Of a DNA stretch of 64,000 nt, positions 24,107-36,700 are shown one piece after another. Location: positions 5,196,501 through 5,260,500 of the forward strand of contig JAYKKI010000038.1 of the NCBI GenBank assembly GCA_039881145.1. The letters run 5' to 3'. The notes beneath the pieces were generated by a model. It searched no databases and was not told the DNA's origin. It saw nothing but the letters and a program-made list of their open reading frames with translations. Source of the DNA: Druceiella hillmani (lineage: Eukaryota; Arthropoda; Insecta; Lepidoptera; Hepialidae). The translations under genes and the position numbers were made by a program. Positions within the stretch are counted from its first letter, which is position 1. Every line of letters begins with the position of its first letter.

Positions 24107-24900
24107 TCACGCTTGCTCCTTTCCAGAACGTAAAACATTACTAAAACTTGCACACTTTGACGCAATTTTCTTTGAAAATTTCATAACATAAAAAAAACGT
24201 TCCCCGTCGGTGGCGCAAAAGAGAGCAGGCGTCCAGCAGACCCTGTTCGCCGTAGGTACTCGACAGATTGCAAACACGGACAACTTGAAATATGTATTTA
24301 TTGGGAGGATAGTTGCGGCTCTTGCCGAAGAGCGGGAGAGGGGAGCGTATAATTTGCATCTCAAGTACTTAGAAAGTTTTGCGAATGGAATGCGAATGTT
24401 CACCATGTACGCTTCGAAACAGGAGATTCTTCTCAAATTCACTTCTACCTTGTCTTGAAGTTTAAACATTGTACAAAGTAATAATATTCGAATAAATGAT
24501 ATCGTAACTAAATAACTACAGTTAGAAACATTTATTTAGAAATAAATGTAAATAGTTATTTAAAAAAAATGTCATTAGTCTCAAATACTAAGTACCGAAA
24601 CAAAGACAATAGCGTGGCATCGGGTGGCGTCGGGAGTTAACATCACAGATGCAAATGTGATCTTTGAGGGACGAAATCAGGTACAATATTACAAATAGAG
24701 GTCGCACCGTGTACAAGTTACGATACTTACGACACTGCACGTACTGCACCATAAATCAAGGCACTTAACGGCCATTAGGTGTGAAACCGAACATCAACTG
24801 ACAGCACAGGATGTGAATTTTCATCTGAAGAATCCATCCATTGATCCCTCCATTATCTATACAAATCGAACAATATTGGTAAACATATTGTCCGACCCTG
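24107..24900. promoter_or_regulatory. GC-elevated non-coding region with a POU octamer, candidate cis-regulatory element
   Basis: Two GC-richer patches (about 24195-24370 and 24600-24850). The first holds ATTTGCAT (24352-24359), a perfect POU octamer, beside GAGCGGGAGAGGGGAGCG. Open frames exist on both strands here (up to 120 codons on the minus strand at 24107-24469). Because three frames overlap and none resembles a known protein, the openness probably reflects composition. Function is inferred only. Confidence 0.25.
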
Positions 24901-25821
24901 ATACGTCTCACTTTTAGATATATAAAGGTCTAAACGAAATTTGTAGACACTCTGAAGGTGACATTTCCTGCCGATTTTTCCACATTTTGCTTAAGTTTGT
25001 GAACTTGACTAGTTCGTTAAATTCGACCCTTAAATATAAGAGCTCTTCAAAGTTTAAAAAAAATATAGTGTTACCGTGAGAGTTACGTTTCCTTTCGGAA
25101 AACGGTTCTGTCAAATATTTCGAAAACACCTGGACTTAAGACAAAAATACCCATCTTCTATGTAGTGCATAAAATTTTATGTCAAACATTTTTCTCTAAA
25201 ATGTATATTTCGAAAATGATAACGTCGCAAAATTTTTAGGCATGGTAAGCGTATAGCCGCGGGTTTACGCCGCCTGTAAGCTACTCGTAAATTGTATATA
25301 AAAAACTTTGACGTGCTGTAATTTTGGAAATATTTATTTTAGAGGAAAATATTTACACAAAACTTATAGAGAATTGTATACTTTACAAACTAACTGTTAT
25401 TCTCGTAATATACTTTCCGACGTATTAAAAAGAAATATTTTTCATAAACTCCACCCATCTATTTTACTTAAATATATATAACCATATTCGGAATACATTG
25501 CATTATGGACTCTTATAAACTACTCTCTAAGGAATGGATTTGATTATGAATCCTACAGCGATTTGGTTTTATTTTTAGAATTGATTCGAATAATATTTTT
25601 TATGTCTTCTACAACTATAAGTAAAACTAAATATTAATCTTATAACCTTTCTAAAAATTTGACAATAAATAAATATATAATTTAACAGTTGCGCATTTAT
25701 TTTTTATGTGGTGTATATAAATATTTATTAAAACTGCAATGTCTTCTGCTAAAAACAACTAGACAGAACCGAGTGTTATTAAAATTAAAAGTTATTTTGA
25801 AACGTAAAATATTTTTAGTAC

Positions 25822-25904
<83 letters not shown>

Positions 25905-26097
25905 GTGCTTTTCTATACATGCAAGGAACTCATTTAATAGATTTATTAGTTTTATTTCATAAAAATTAAATTTAGCTTCATTTTTTTATTTCTATTTCTC
26001 CTATGTCAAATATCTAAGCCCAATGTGTCCCAAGGTCAAAGCGTCAAAAAAAGTGTAATCCGCTAATTTCAGGCACATCTTTAATTGACAAATCGAG
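24901..26097. other. Intergenic with a (TA)n tract
   Basis: A (TA)n microsatellite lies at 25826-25900. The rest is AT-rich with no gene. Confidence 0.6.
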
Positions 26098-26146
26098 TTT
26101 AATTTTGTAAGATAGAAGACACCAACTTCTATCTTACAAAATTAAA
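26098..26146. repeat. Snap-back palindrome, 21 bp perfect stem, 7 nt loop
   Basis: Left arm 26098-26118 (TTTAATTTTGTAAGATAGAA plus G), loop ACACCAA, right arm 26126-26146, its exact reverse complement. Confidence 0.9.
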
Positions 26147-27704
26147 AAGTCTTTTCATTTTAACTTCTTAGACTTACAGATGTTTTGATTTTGTTGCATA
26201 AATTTGATCTTGTTCATTTGTGTTTTACTTGAAAATAGATATAGATTGCTACCATTTTGTTATTAAAGAATTTCCCATTTACATTTAATGATATTTATAT
26301 TTATATACAGTGTTACCTATTTTACACATTCCAAGACAACCGTACTTAAGGAGTAAACTCCAGTCGCGCGTCGAAACTGACAAGCACAATTTGATTTGGA
26401 GAACTCGACAAATTTATAGGGATTACATTTTATTTAAAGTAAAAAAAATACGGATATGATGTACGTGTTTCGATCGGTACTTGGATGATTTAGTTTTATT
26501 TTTTTTGTCAAATTATAATTTCAAATTATCATAACTTATTAAGAATTTTCGACTTTCAGACATAAAAATACACTAAATTCGTTGCAAAACCTTTTAGCAG
26601 GTAGATGTAAAAAACCCTCACAGTAATGATAACATATAATAATACGTATTTTAAATAATTCAAAGGTAGGTCGAAATTTAAAAATAATGAAAACAGTAAA
26701 ATATTATAAGCCTAAAGCCGTAATATGTTACCAAGAATTGAATAAGAAAAGCTAGTTTGGAGATTTGAGGAAATGTCGTCTCAACGACATGTAAATTTAT
26801 TAAACGAAATTGAGACATCAATCGTTTTCCTCTTTCATACGGTAAAAGGCACAAAGTGTCATCAAAAAGTCATAATCATCCCCTTGACATGTCATAAGTA
26901 ATGTTGTGTTGGCTCTCCCCAGACATTTCTACAAAATAATCTATTTTGGGGAGATTTATTAAAAAGCATAGGACTAGTTGGAAATACTGTCGATCCTGCT
27001 GAAAATTCGCCAAAAGTTTCTCGCTAATGATGCAAATATGACGGGGTTGTTTTATTTGCGAACGTCAGCTTTTTCCGGAATACAAATTACAGTTGTATTT
27101 GTTTATAATTATTATAAATTATTTAAATTTAAACAAGGGATTAATCACATTCGCAGTGAAGGGAAAGAGGCTATTATTTTGATTTTGAATTACTCATTAT
27201 TAAAGTAATTCCATCGTTATTAATAAAAATCGTAGTAATAAGGTGTATCTGTCCCACAAAGAGAAAAGCGAAATGTGAAATATATGGTGAACCAGGCACT
27301 CTATTGTGATTTTTTTCTTCATGTATATTAGTATAGCTCTTAAAGAGGTTTGATAAATCTTTAAGAACGCACTCACTTAAGTCATCTATTTAGCAAAACA
27401 TTTGGACGGCTTTACACATTTTATTAATAAACTTGTTTTTCGTATTATTATCATAGATACACAAATTGATCACGTTGTAATAATGCCAGAAGATATGTGC
27501 GAAATTTAAGTCATTGCATACTTACAAAAATATATATTATTTTATATGTATTTAAACACACAAGAAATAAAGCTACAATAATATTATAAGTTCAATATAA
27601 TTTTCATCAAAGTGCAAATCGCTCCTCGCTCTATGGATTAGAAGCACAAATTTATGTTCGTATGTAAAATCTAAATGTGTACGTGCATGAGTACACGCGT
27701 GCGT
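26147..27704. other. Intergenic, nothing recognised
   Basis: AT-rich; the open frame at 26978-27208 has no supporting features. Confidence 0.45.
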
Positions 27705-27830
27705 GCATACGTGCAAGCGCGATAGCATGCGTGTGTACTTGCGTGCAAGCGCGATAGCATGCATGTGTACTTGCGTGCAAGCGCGATAGCATGCATGTGT
27801 ACTTGCGTGCAAGCGCGCGTGCATGAATGC
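27705..27830. repeat. Minisatellite, 32 bp period, about 3.7 copies
   Basis: Units beginning GTGCAAGCGC start at 27711, 27743, 27775 and 27807, an exact 32 bp spacing. The unit alternates purine and pyrimidine extensively (GCATGCATGTGTAC), so it could adopt Z-DNA. Cys/His-rich frames on the minus strand are by-products of the repeat. Confidence 0.9.
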
Positions 27831-29993
27831 ATGCATGCCTACGCCTGAACACGGTGCATACTTGTTCGCTCACTTATATCGAAGTAGCCTGAAGGAAAAG
27901 GGAAAATCACTGTAAATTGTATAGGCCTTAAAACGCATGTACTTACGCAATCACTGCCAAGTATAACACTTAACTGTCAAGTATTATTGCAATACTATTA
28001 TCATTTTGATTAAAGAAGGTAGAAAATACGAGTTAAAAGGGGAAAGAAAATTTCCAATACTCTCGCAATTGCTGAAATATCCTTAAAATGTAAGTGCAAT
28101 TAAATTTTAATTACCTTTAAATCGTCATTATTGTCGCACTTGAGTCAAATATTTTTATTGGTGAAGGACAGATATGGAAACCATCGAATGAAGTGATATA
28201 TAATTTATTTGTCTAACAGGGTCTAATTAACTTTGAAATGTCAGATATTAGTTATTAGAATGAAATGTCCTGCATTATTTAATTGTGTATTTAATACATC
28301 AGTTTCACATATGATTGTTATAACCAGCGCATAAAATAAGTACCGATGATCTGTGTAATCAGGAAATACGCTAAAATTCATTACAAGAATGTGCAAAGCA
28401 TCTTTGTTGTAATACCTAAACGTTTCCGATGGTATCGACTCAAACGGTTATCTATAAAAACGTTTACGCCTCTAGCAAAATGACAGTTGATGCAGACTTA
28501 GAACTGCAGTGAATAAAGTGGTCAGTGCTTAAAGGAAATTAATAGCGCCTGTTTGACTGTTTATTTTATGAAAATTAATTTCATATATTTTTAGTCGTTA
28601 CTCACGATTCCGTGTGTGTAAAAATTGATTTACGATCGAATTTGATATAATGTAGGTGCAATTTTCCAGCAATTATAGTCGTTTAGTAAAAATGAAAAGA
28701 TTATAAGTAATTGATGATTTTATAAGTCACCAAGCAGTAGCAGCGACATCTAGCCGGCATCAAGAAAGCTTTTTCGTTATTCCTTAAGAAACTGTGTGTT
28801 TCTCCCGAATAAAATTATCCTATAAGGTAATCAGTAATATGTTCTAACAGTGGGGAAGACGAGGTAAAAATCGGTTTAATCCTTAAAGCGCTTTTAAATA
28901 CAAATAAACACTTTCACATTTATAATATTAATAGGGAGTTCGGATCAGGATTTAGTGCTCTCTAAAATGATTTTGTTAAATAATTTCAACAATAAACATT
29001 AAATAATATATGGATATCAGGACTCGATACAGTTGCAGTTCAAATTATACAATACAGCTCAAAATAAGGGTTTACTTTAAAGATGACCGAAGTGTAAAGC
29101 TTTTTTATAGTTCTTCATAAGTCACTTGACTCCGGAACTCCCTGTATTACTCTCCTGAGCTGATATTGAAAAGTAACCATTAACCACTCTATTTTTAAAT
29201 AAAAGCAAATAGAATAAGGACGAGCCACATCGGTCGTACTTATAGTCATAGTCAGGATTTCTCCGTTTTCACATTGAGTGCTGTTCTAGAAACAAAAAAA
29301 GAAAACTATATGTTTCATTTGATTTAACAATTTTAAATAATGAAACTCGCTATCTATCCTGCTCTAATGTTATGTATCACCGATCATTGTAGTAAATCCC
29401 AATATTGATATCGTATTCTTCTACCAAACATTAAAAGCGTATAGTAGAAATTTTCTACAATCTGCTTAAAAATAATTCGTTAATTAAGGAACAGTCTTTA
29501 AATTTAAGTAACTGCCCATAACGATATTTTTTTATAATTTTAATTTTAGCTGTTTCAGAAATATGTGAAATATACTTTTGAGGACATTTTCAATAATATA
29601 TCTAGTGCTTCATACACGAAAATATGTTTTCAAGTCCTCATAGTTCGCTCTATCTGTCGATAGCCTACTCGACATAAAAACTTAAAAAGAAAACGTTTCG
29701 ATTATTTCATTTGTAATGACATTATTTCCTTATAAACAATTTTGAATATTAACTACTAAACTACAGAATATGCTTCCTTTCTATGTCATATTTCAAATTG
29801 CAATGTCAAACTGTTTGTAAGTAATATAATCGTGTCCGGGTATATTACTCTATTGGCAGACAAGCGGACATGTGAATGTTTTTTACTCAAATACAAATGA
29901 TCTAAACATATTATTAATTTAATAGTAATTATTTTACTCCATTACTAACGAAAAAAGCTCCTAAGGAAAGTTAATAGTAATAAATTCTAATAT
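27831..29993. other. Intergenic; possible weak SINE relic
   Basis: No gene. Near 29858-29885 the words ATTGGCAGACAAGCGGACAT recall the 'ggcagacgagcg' heads of lepidopteran SINEs, but the match is short. Otherwise nothing recognised. Confidence 0.4.
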
Positions 29994-30176
29994 CAATCGT
30001 AATACTCCTTAATAAAATCAAAAATAAATCATCTTCGTAATATTTCTAAGTAAAACCAATCGTAATATTTATTTATAAAATGAATAGTATATTCTCTTTT
30101 TAATATTTCTAAGCAAAATCAATCGTGAAATTCTTTAGTAAAAGCAATTCTGTTCTCTTTGTAATATATTTGCCTG
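29994..30176. repeat. Tandem repeat, 63 bp period, about 2.9 copies
   Basis: CAATCGT starts the unit at 29994, 30057 and 30120. Each unit continues with a TAATATTTCTAAG(T/C)AAAA-type end. Copies are diverged. A hairpin follows 22 bp after the array. Confidence 0.8.
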
Positions 30177-30197
30177 GACAAAATAATTTTATTGCAT

Positions 30198-30239
30198 AGT
30201 GTAGCAACGAAAATTATTTAAAATTTTCGTTGCAACACT
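30198..30239. repeat. Snap-back palindrome, 18 bp stem with one mismatch, 6 nt loop
   Basis: AGTGTAGCAACGAAAATT (30198-30215) pairs with 30222-30239 except at one position. Confidence 0.85.
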
Positions 30240-31179
30240 GTAATTATCAATAAACCTTCCTTCTACGTCTTAGAGATATCGAATACGTATTACGGATGAA
30301 AAAATGTACATACGTAATAAAACGTAATATTGTAAAAGGTGTTCTGTCTCTCATTTCCTTTCTATAACTTTGAAAATGGACAAAGCAAAATAAATGGAAA
30401 TCTGAAGGTATCTCTACTGATATAACGGAATGAATACATTGCAAATATCCAAGAGTTACTTCTTCACAAATTGCTTTTGAAAAACGATACAGAGTTGGCT
30501 GGCCTCGCGATACGTAAAAAATCAACTAAATCCCAGATCAAGTTTGAAGACAAAGTTGAAGCCGTGCTTCTTCGCGGAAACTTTTTTCACTTATACTTCA
30601 TCAATAATTCATGACTCGACGCTCAGACGGTCGGTGTAGGACTGAACTTTTTACAAACTTATTATCTGTTGTTAGTGAGTAATTACGTTTTTAAAACTAT
30701 CATCACGTTATTTTATTTTTTCTATTTCAAGTACGAGTTGTACATACATAGTTAAAGTCGATCAATCTTATAATTATGTTAGAGATATATAAACGTACTA
30801 CAGACCTTCATTAGAGAGAATCCAAACATTTTATAATGAACAGAGTTGTTAGATGGGAAATAATTATATTAATTATCGCGAACTATCTTATTGAAATAAA
30901 CGATCCCTTCGAAAAACTATTGTCTATAGCGCGTATTGAATTCAGTTTTTATAGTAAAATGTGAGACGATTTAATTTACTGGTTATTAATATTTCAACAA
31001 TTAAAAAACGAAGGGGACACTGCCGTGTCCTTACTTCTTAAAGCGTACCGCTAAGCTAAAGTTCGTAAGGCTGTACGGTAAACATTCTGTATAAAACAAT
31101 GTCATCGAGTATAAGGTAAATGATGTTTCTTTACAATTACACGAACATAAAGCATGTTAAAATATATAAATCTCACCAA
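30240..31179. other. Intergenic, nothing recognised
   Basis: A 92-codon frame on the minus strand (30247-30525) has no recognisable domain and is not called. Confidence 0.4.
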
Positions 31180-31300
31180 AAATATTAATATCAAAAAACC
31201 TGTGAAGCGCGAGTAGAATTCTGACAAACAGACGGACAGACACGTAAGTGATCTTACAAGGTTTTCGTTTTCCAAGTACGGAATTTTGAAAAAGAAGACG
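31180..31300. repeat. Degraded lepidopteran-type interspersed repeat
   Basis: GACAAACAGACGGACAGACA followed by AGTGATCTTACAAGGTTTTC and a CAAGTACGGA word; same family as at 4236 and 17040. Confidence 0.5.
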
Positions 31301-34300
31301 AACTAAGTTCTATACTACATTGTTTTACTCCCTCGATAAAAGAATTGACATCTCGAGACACGGCAGTATTGCCATCCGGTTCACAAGTGCCATTCTCACA
31401 GGCACAGGCGGTGTGTATATATTTACACAAACCCTTTCAAGTTAAATTATATTAAAGTTATTATATGTTAGTTAAAGTATATAATTATATTAATAGTTTT
31501 TTTCTCCGTCGATATGAAAACATTAACAAACTAAAAACGTTGGAAACGCAAAATAAACTGTATAAATTTAGTTTTCGTTAATATTTAAATGCCTCACATG
31601 TGTGAAAACTTGTCAAGTAAAATAAAATTTTGGTTAATAAATTTAATTTTTTTAACTAAAAGGTGTGAGAGTTCGATTTGTAATGCATAAGATATGTCCC
31701 CTCCAAACCAACCATCTATGAAATGCTGACTCGGAATTATAAATGAAAATCTTTTATATACTAAAATTTAAATTTACATTAGAATAGAACTTCGTAGCCT
31801 TTTCGATCTTCGATTCTTTTATCGGCGAAGTAAACTAACAGTAGAATATATATTGTTTTTTTTTTTTGCTTTAATATTTTTGGTTGAACGTCAATTGTAA
31901 ATCAATTGTAAAATTTCCACACGAAAGTCGTTTTCTTTCCTTAACTTTTGGTTTAATAATACCCTTACGTTTCTGTCCAACTCTTACTGTTTAGTCAATT
32001 TTAATTTCTTGGGACTATAAAATGTAATCTGGAATATAATCAAATTTCAGAATTGGCATGTCTGCACCTGCACATTAAAGATATTTAAGAAAAAATTCAA
32101 TTTAGGAGACATAATAATATTATGAGGGCACATGTTTTTGGAATGCTTGTTTGTCTGTTTATTAATTTGCGCAGCGCTGAAAAATCACTGAAAGTATTGT
32201 AATAAGATTTCGAGTGGTAAATTTTGTAGCGCCTTCGGTAACGTGTAAGCTTTGTTTCATCGCAATTAACCCTCTGGAAAATGTAGGGTAATTTGAAATA
32301 TCAACGCGAAGCACACTCACGTGAAAAAAGTCATAATTAAATTAATAATATTTTCCAAAGGTCCACGTGAATGAAGTGACGATCACGGCTAGTATCTAAT
32401 ATGTTGGAGTGTATCATCTGTTCTCAATCAGTATAAAGCTAGTCATTTTATAGAACAGCTCAATAAAAATTGTACAAAATTGTAGAGTTACAATGTAAGG
32501 TTTCTTTCATTAATTTTTTTAACCGTTGATTTGAATTTGCCCAGTTGGCGTAATCCGAGAGATCGCGCTAAATCTGTTACGTTTGCAAAAAATATTAAAG
32601 CTTTAACTCTCCTGAATCCTTTATATTATGATAAAAATTATTTTTTATAGACCATTGTACTTTCTGTACTTCTCTTCGTATCGTAAACATACTATTTATA
32701 GGTTATAATGTGTTAACATAAACAAAATTTTCTTTTTTTCAAATTACTGCCCAAACTAATAATTAAAGGTTAAAATGATGAAACAGTTATTTTTTTCGGC
32801 ACTATATTATACATAATTCTTAACCATCCATCCATTTTCTGAAATCCGTAGTTTACAAGATACGTCAAAAATAAAAAAAATTAAGTATTTAACAGACGTA
32901 AAAATACAAAATTTTCGCTTTGTTAAGTAATTAATTGTCTACAAATTTGATTTAAAAGTTTTTTATAACATCAATCATTTTTTCGGAGAAAAATTTCAAA
33001 TGACAAATATAGAAACTATAAAATTAAATAACGTATACGATGAATAAATAGTCAAGGAGATATTTTGAAAAAAAGTAATAAGATATTGAGAAAAACTCTT
33101 TATAACACCGACTATACAAACTGACGGAAACTATCGACACCACAAAAAAAAGGTTTAAATTAAATCTGTGGACAATTCAATATTCAGGAAAATGACAACT
33201 TTTTATTTTCAAATGTCATAAATACTTATGCATACACCTACTTTTTGTGACTGTGAAACACTGTTTGTTTTAAATTATTTAGTTTCTGCTAAAAGTTACA
33301 CATAACGTTGTATTTGACGTGATTTCTATTTGTCATTTTCAATTGTGATTAGTAATTTGTAAAATAATTTAAAAAACTAATCGTTGTTAATTTTAACGCG
33401 CTATAATTTATAAAGAATAGATTTTATGATAATAATATAATTTTTAATCGATATCGGTAATAATAGAAATTTAATACAATACAAAAATTATTTAATAGTC
33501 ATTGTTTTAGTATCAACAGTTCGCGAGACATTTAGCTTTAACATTTTCACAAAGATGGTTTAACATAATGTCTTAGATCGCGCCAACCAAACAAAAAACT
33601 TAATACGAATAACCAAGCAAAAAAAGAAGAAATTTACTGACCTACAACAAATTATGTTTTAAAAGAATGTTCAATACCGATATGGCGAAGCTATTGTATT
33701 TTATACATAATTACTGCTTTTAAAATATTTACCCTAATACTTTATTGGGTTTTTTTTTTCAAAAAGAGAGTTCCGCGTTCTAATTAAAATGATTAATAAC
33801 CTTTATTAACTAAAAATCTGAATATAAAACGCATTATTAAAACTTTTTTCTTTCTTTGCAATCCAACACTTAATTATAATAAATTTAAAGGTTCTAGCTC
33901 GGCGAAAATTACCATAGAGGTTTTGACAGGTGAATGGATCAGTCCATCTACAAAAGTGAGATATTTTCGTGGTATTTTCATAAGAAAAAATTGTGCGTGT
34001 CAGCTCCGACGCGCCACTGAAGTTTACACCTTAATTACGATTATAATTCTTAATTACGATTAGAATCGATATATAAATATCAATATCATCTATCACTATA
34101 TCTCTTACCGTTAAGGGAGCGTTCATTAGAAATGTATATACACGATATCATATAGATACATCATATAGACGATTTATATTTATACAAGCACTATTCACGC
34201 TAGACTTCCATGAAGACATAAAATGATTATGTTATTACATTCGATTACACTTATTTCAAACATGCAAAAAAATTCGAATGATTTGTAAAATAAATAACAC

Positions 34301-35029
34301 ACATCGATTTAATCTATGTAAAATGAGTATTAGAATCGTTCTACAAATATGCGAACCATTTTATAATACGTACATAAAATACATTAAAAACAAGGTATAA
34401 AGTGCAACATATCTCGACCATACTGTAACTTGTTGAAAATTAATAGTGATTTTCAACTTTTAGAATTTTCGGAGATCTTTCTCATTATCACCTTAAATGC
34501 TCATTTCTTTAATTAAAATTTATTCTTTAAAAAAAAGGTAAAAACATAATTGCACTAACAAAAACCATATGATATCACAATATTATTATTCTTGCGTTGA
34601 CTGTCACCCTTTGCAACAATATATAGTTCAATTATAGTTTAACAGCTCTGCGACGTTAAGGTATATTCTCTCATCCTTAGTAAAAAAACGACATATTGCA
34701 TTGACTAATAAATAATTAATTTTTCGAAACAAAAAAATATTAATAACTGTGCCTAATTTTATAATAATCGTAAGTACTTAATCCCAATACTCATATCTAA
34801 CTATTTAGCATATAATATATGACGTCAACATTGAAACTCACAGGTTTTGATTGAAAAATTCGTCGGTAAACTCTCGGAGATAGCTCTCAACATCAGAATA
34901 TAAGAGAGATAGAGTTTTTTTCACGCAAAACTAAACAGACACATAGTCAGACGATCCAGTTCTGATGAATAAGAGGAATGTGGAATCGCTTCCTATCCCA
35001 GGTCCAATATTTTAAACTAATAATTTGTA
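31301..35029. other. Intergenic, nothing recognised
   Basis: A long AT-rich stretch. Another faint CAGACACATAGTCAGACGATCC relic lies near 34930-34955. No gene, RNA gene or array. Confidence 0.45.
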
Positions 35030-35044
35030 TAATGTGCAGGCGGA

Positions 35045-35145
35045 CATTATCAACCAAAAAGGAAACACGATCCTGTTGTAGATCTTTCCGACGGAATTCA
35101 AACCCCGATCTTCGGATCTGATAATACGCTGTTACGGTAATAGGT
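35045..35145 (-). mobile_element. Possible tRNA-derived SINE head
   Basis: On the minus strand GATCCGAAGATCGGGGTTTG and GGTTTGAATTCC (35093-35104 on the plus strand) resemble an anticodon arm followed by a Pol III B box. The A box is poorly preserved (TACCGTAACAGCG). No clear tail or target duplication. Confidence 0.35.
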
Positions 35146-35858
35146 AAATTAACAAATACACAAGTGCAAATGTTTATTATTCACTTGAAAGTAAAACGAA
35201 AAACTCAATTTTGTCAAAGCACAAAAATTGTCTTAGAAACTTGTGGTATTTTTTCAATTGTGAATAATTAACTAGGTTCATACTTTTTGGACTTATAAAT
35301 GATGTCATTATTTTTAATTCATTTTATAATTTTAATCTTTCACATATCAGTCAATACGAAAAAAAATCCATCTTATTGTTATTAAACAAAACGAGAGGAT
35401 TCATTTTATACTCCGTATATTTTTTTTTATTTACATATTCGCTGTATAACATTCATCTTCACCACCAGAACCAAACTCGATCAAAAATGTAATTTCTCTG
35501 TCAATAAAATATTATCAATTAAACAGACCAAATGCGTGTTAGACTCTAACTAGGAGAGTTTCGTATCTAAATTATTTAGAGTCACATGTGCTACAACGGA
35601 CAAAAATATTTTTAATTCAAAGAGCGATGTGTGTTATTTTTACATTAAGTATAAATGACAATTTGTTTTTTTATTTATATTTCATAACTTACAAACTTAA
35701 AATTATCAATATCAATATTTATTATGCAAATACTATCTGTAAAACAGATACAACAAAATACATGAAAGTGGCAATAATGGTCCACTTTCAGAAATTTTAC
35801 GAACCTCACATATCGTTTATTTTTAAAGGAATAAGAAAATTAAAAATTAATTACGGCG

Positions 35859-35914
35859 ATACTCCAGAAAGCTAAGTATACAAAATATACTCCAGAAAGC
35901 TAAGTATACAACAT
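35859..35914. repeat. 28 bp tandem duplication
   Basis: ATACTCCAGAAAGCTAAGTA starts at 35859 and again at 35887, with nearly identical 28 bp units. Confidence 0.9.
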
Positions 35915-36034
35915 ATAATTTCTCTTTTTGAATTATAGGTGGCTCCGCAGAATTATATCATTCCACATGTCAAATACGATTTTTAGGGTTGGATTAAAGC
36001 AATACATAATATATGTAAATTTAAAGTTTTTTGC

Positions 36035-36145
36035 AATTTAAGAACAAGAAACCACCGACAGACGGACAGACAGACTACGTAATGATATAATATTTCCATT
36101 CCGACCATTTGAATATCGACCTCCGATAAAAACCTAAAACATTCC
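36035..36145. repeat. Degraded lepidopteran-type interspersed repeat
   Basis: ACCGACAGACGGACAGACAG block followed at a distance by ATAAAAACCTAAAAC; same family as at 31180. Confidence 0.45.
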
Positions 36146-36279
36146 ATCAAAATATCGTTAAATTTAAATAATACCTACAATGGCAAAATGAATAAAAACT
36201 TGTACCGGTCGGCAGCTCCGACGAACATAAGATACTATAATACTTAAAATGTGTTCCCTATACTAATTGTAATAATTTG

Positions 36280-36700
36280 ACACGAATCTCACTCGAGTGG
36301 ACTCTGTAACGACGAAATTTAATAACAGCGAGCACTCCGAAGTCAAGTGGATGAATCCAAAAAAAAATCAAATGAAACATCTCAACTAACAAAACGGCGC
36401 TTCAGTTTACGACGCACTCGGAGGTGTTTTATAAAAATTACACGAAAAAAGCGTAATTTCGTCTCGGCGCGCCATCTCTCATGTCCCATTACCGGCACTT
36501 TTATGAAATGGAAATTCTTAACTTGAATAATAAAAGGCAAGCGGTGCTACGCTCTCACCGTTGCATAACGAGATTTTTACAAGAAAATCATTCTGTACGT
36601 AATACAGCTCATGGAAAATACTTACACTGCAGGCTGGGTAGCCATTAATTAGATACAGGAAATACGCGCACGTGGTTTGTGAAACCGTTTATGTATTATC
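36280..36700. promoter_or_regulatory. GC-elevated non-coding island, candidate cis-regulatory element
   Basis: Contains TTTTATAAAAATTACACG, CGTCTCGGCGCGCCATC, CACTTTTATGAAATGG and GCCATTAATTAGATAC. The last two include posterior-Hox-like TTTATG and homeodomain TTAATTA words. No long open frame. Inference from composition and motif words. Confidence 0.25.

Noticed and set aside
24107..24469. 120-codon minus-strand frame
   Set aside because: Two other frames are open over the same bases and no domain is recognisable; treated as composition effect.
27573..27873. Cys/His/Ala-rich minus-strand frames
   Set aside because: 32 bp minisatellite; two frames open at once.
27705..30176. CRISPR-like arrays (32 bp and 63 bp periodic repeats)
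   Set aside because: Units are contiguous without unique spacers, and the host is a eukaryote; these are minisatellites.
30247..30525. 92-codon minus-strand frame
   Set aside because: No domain, no splice context, AT-driven codon use.
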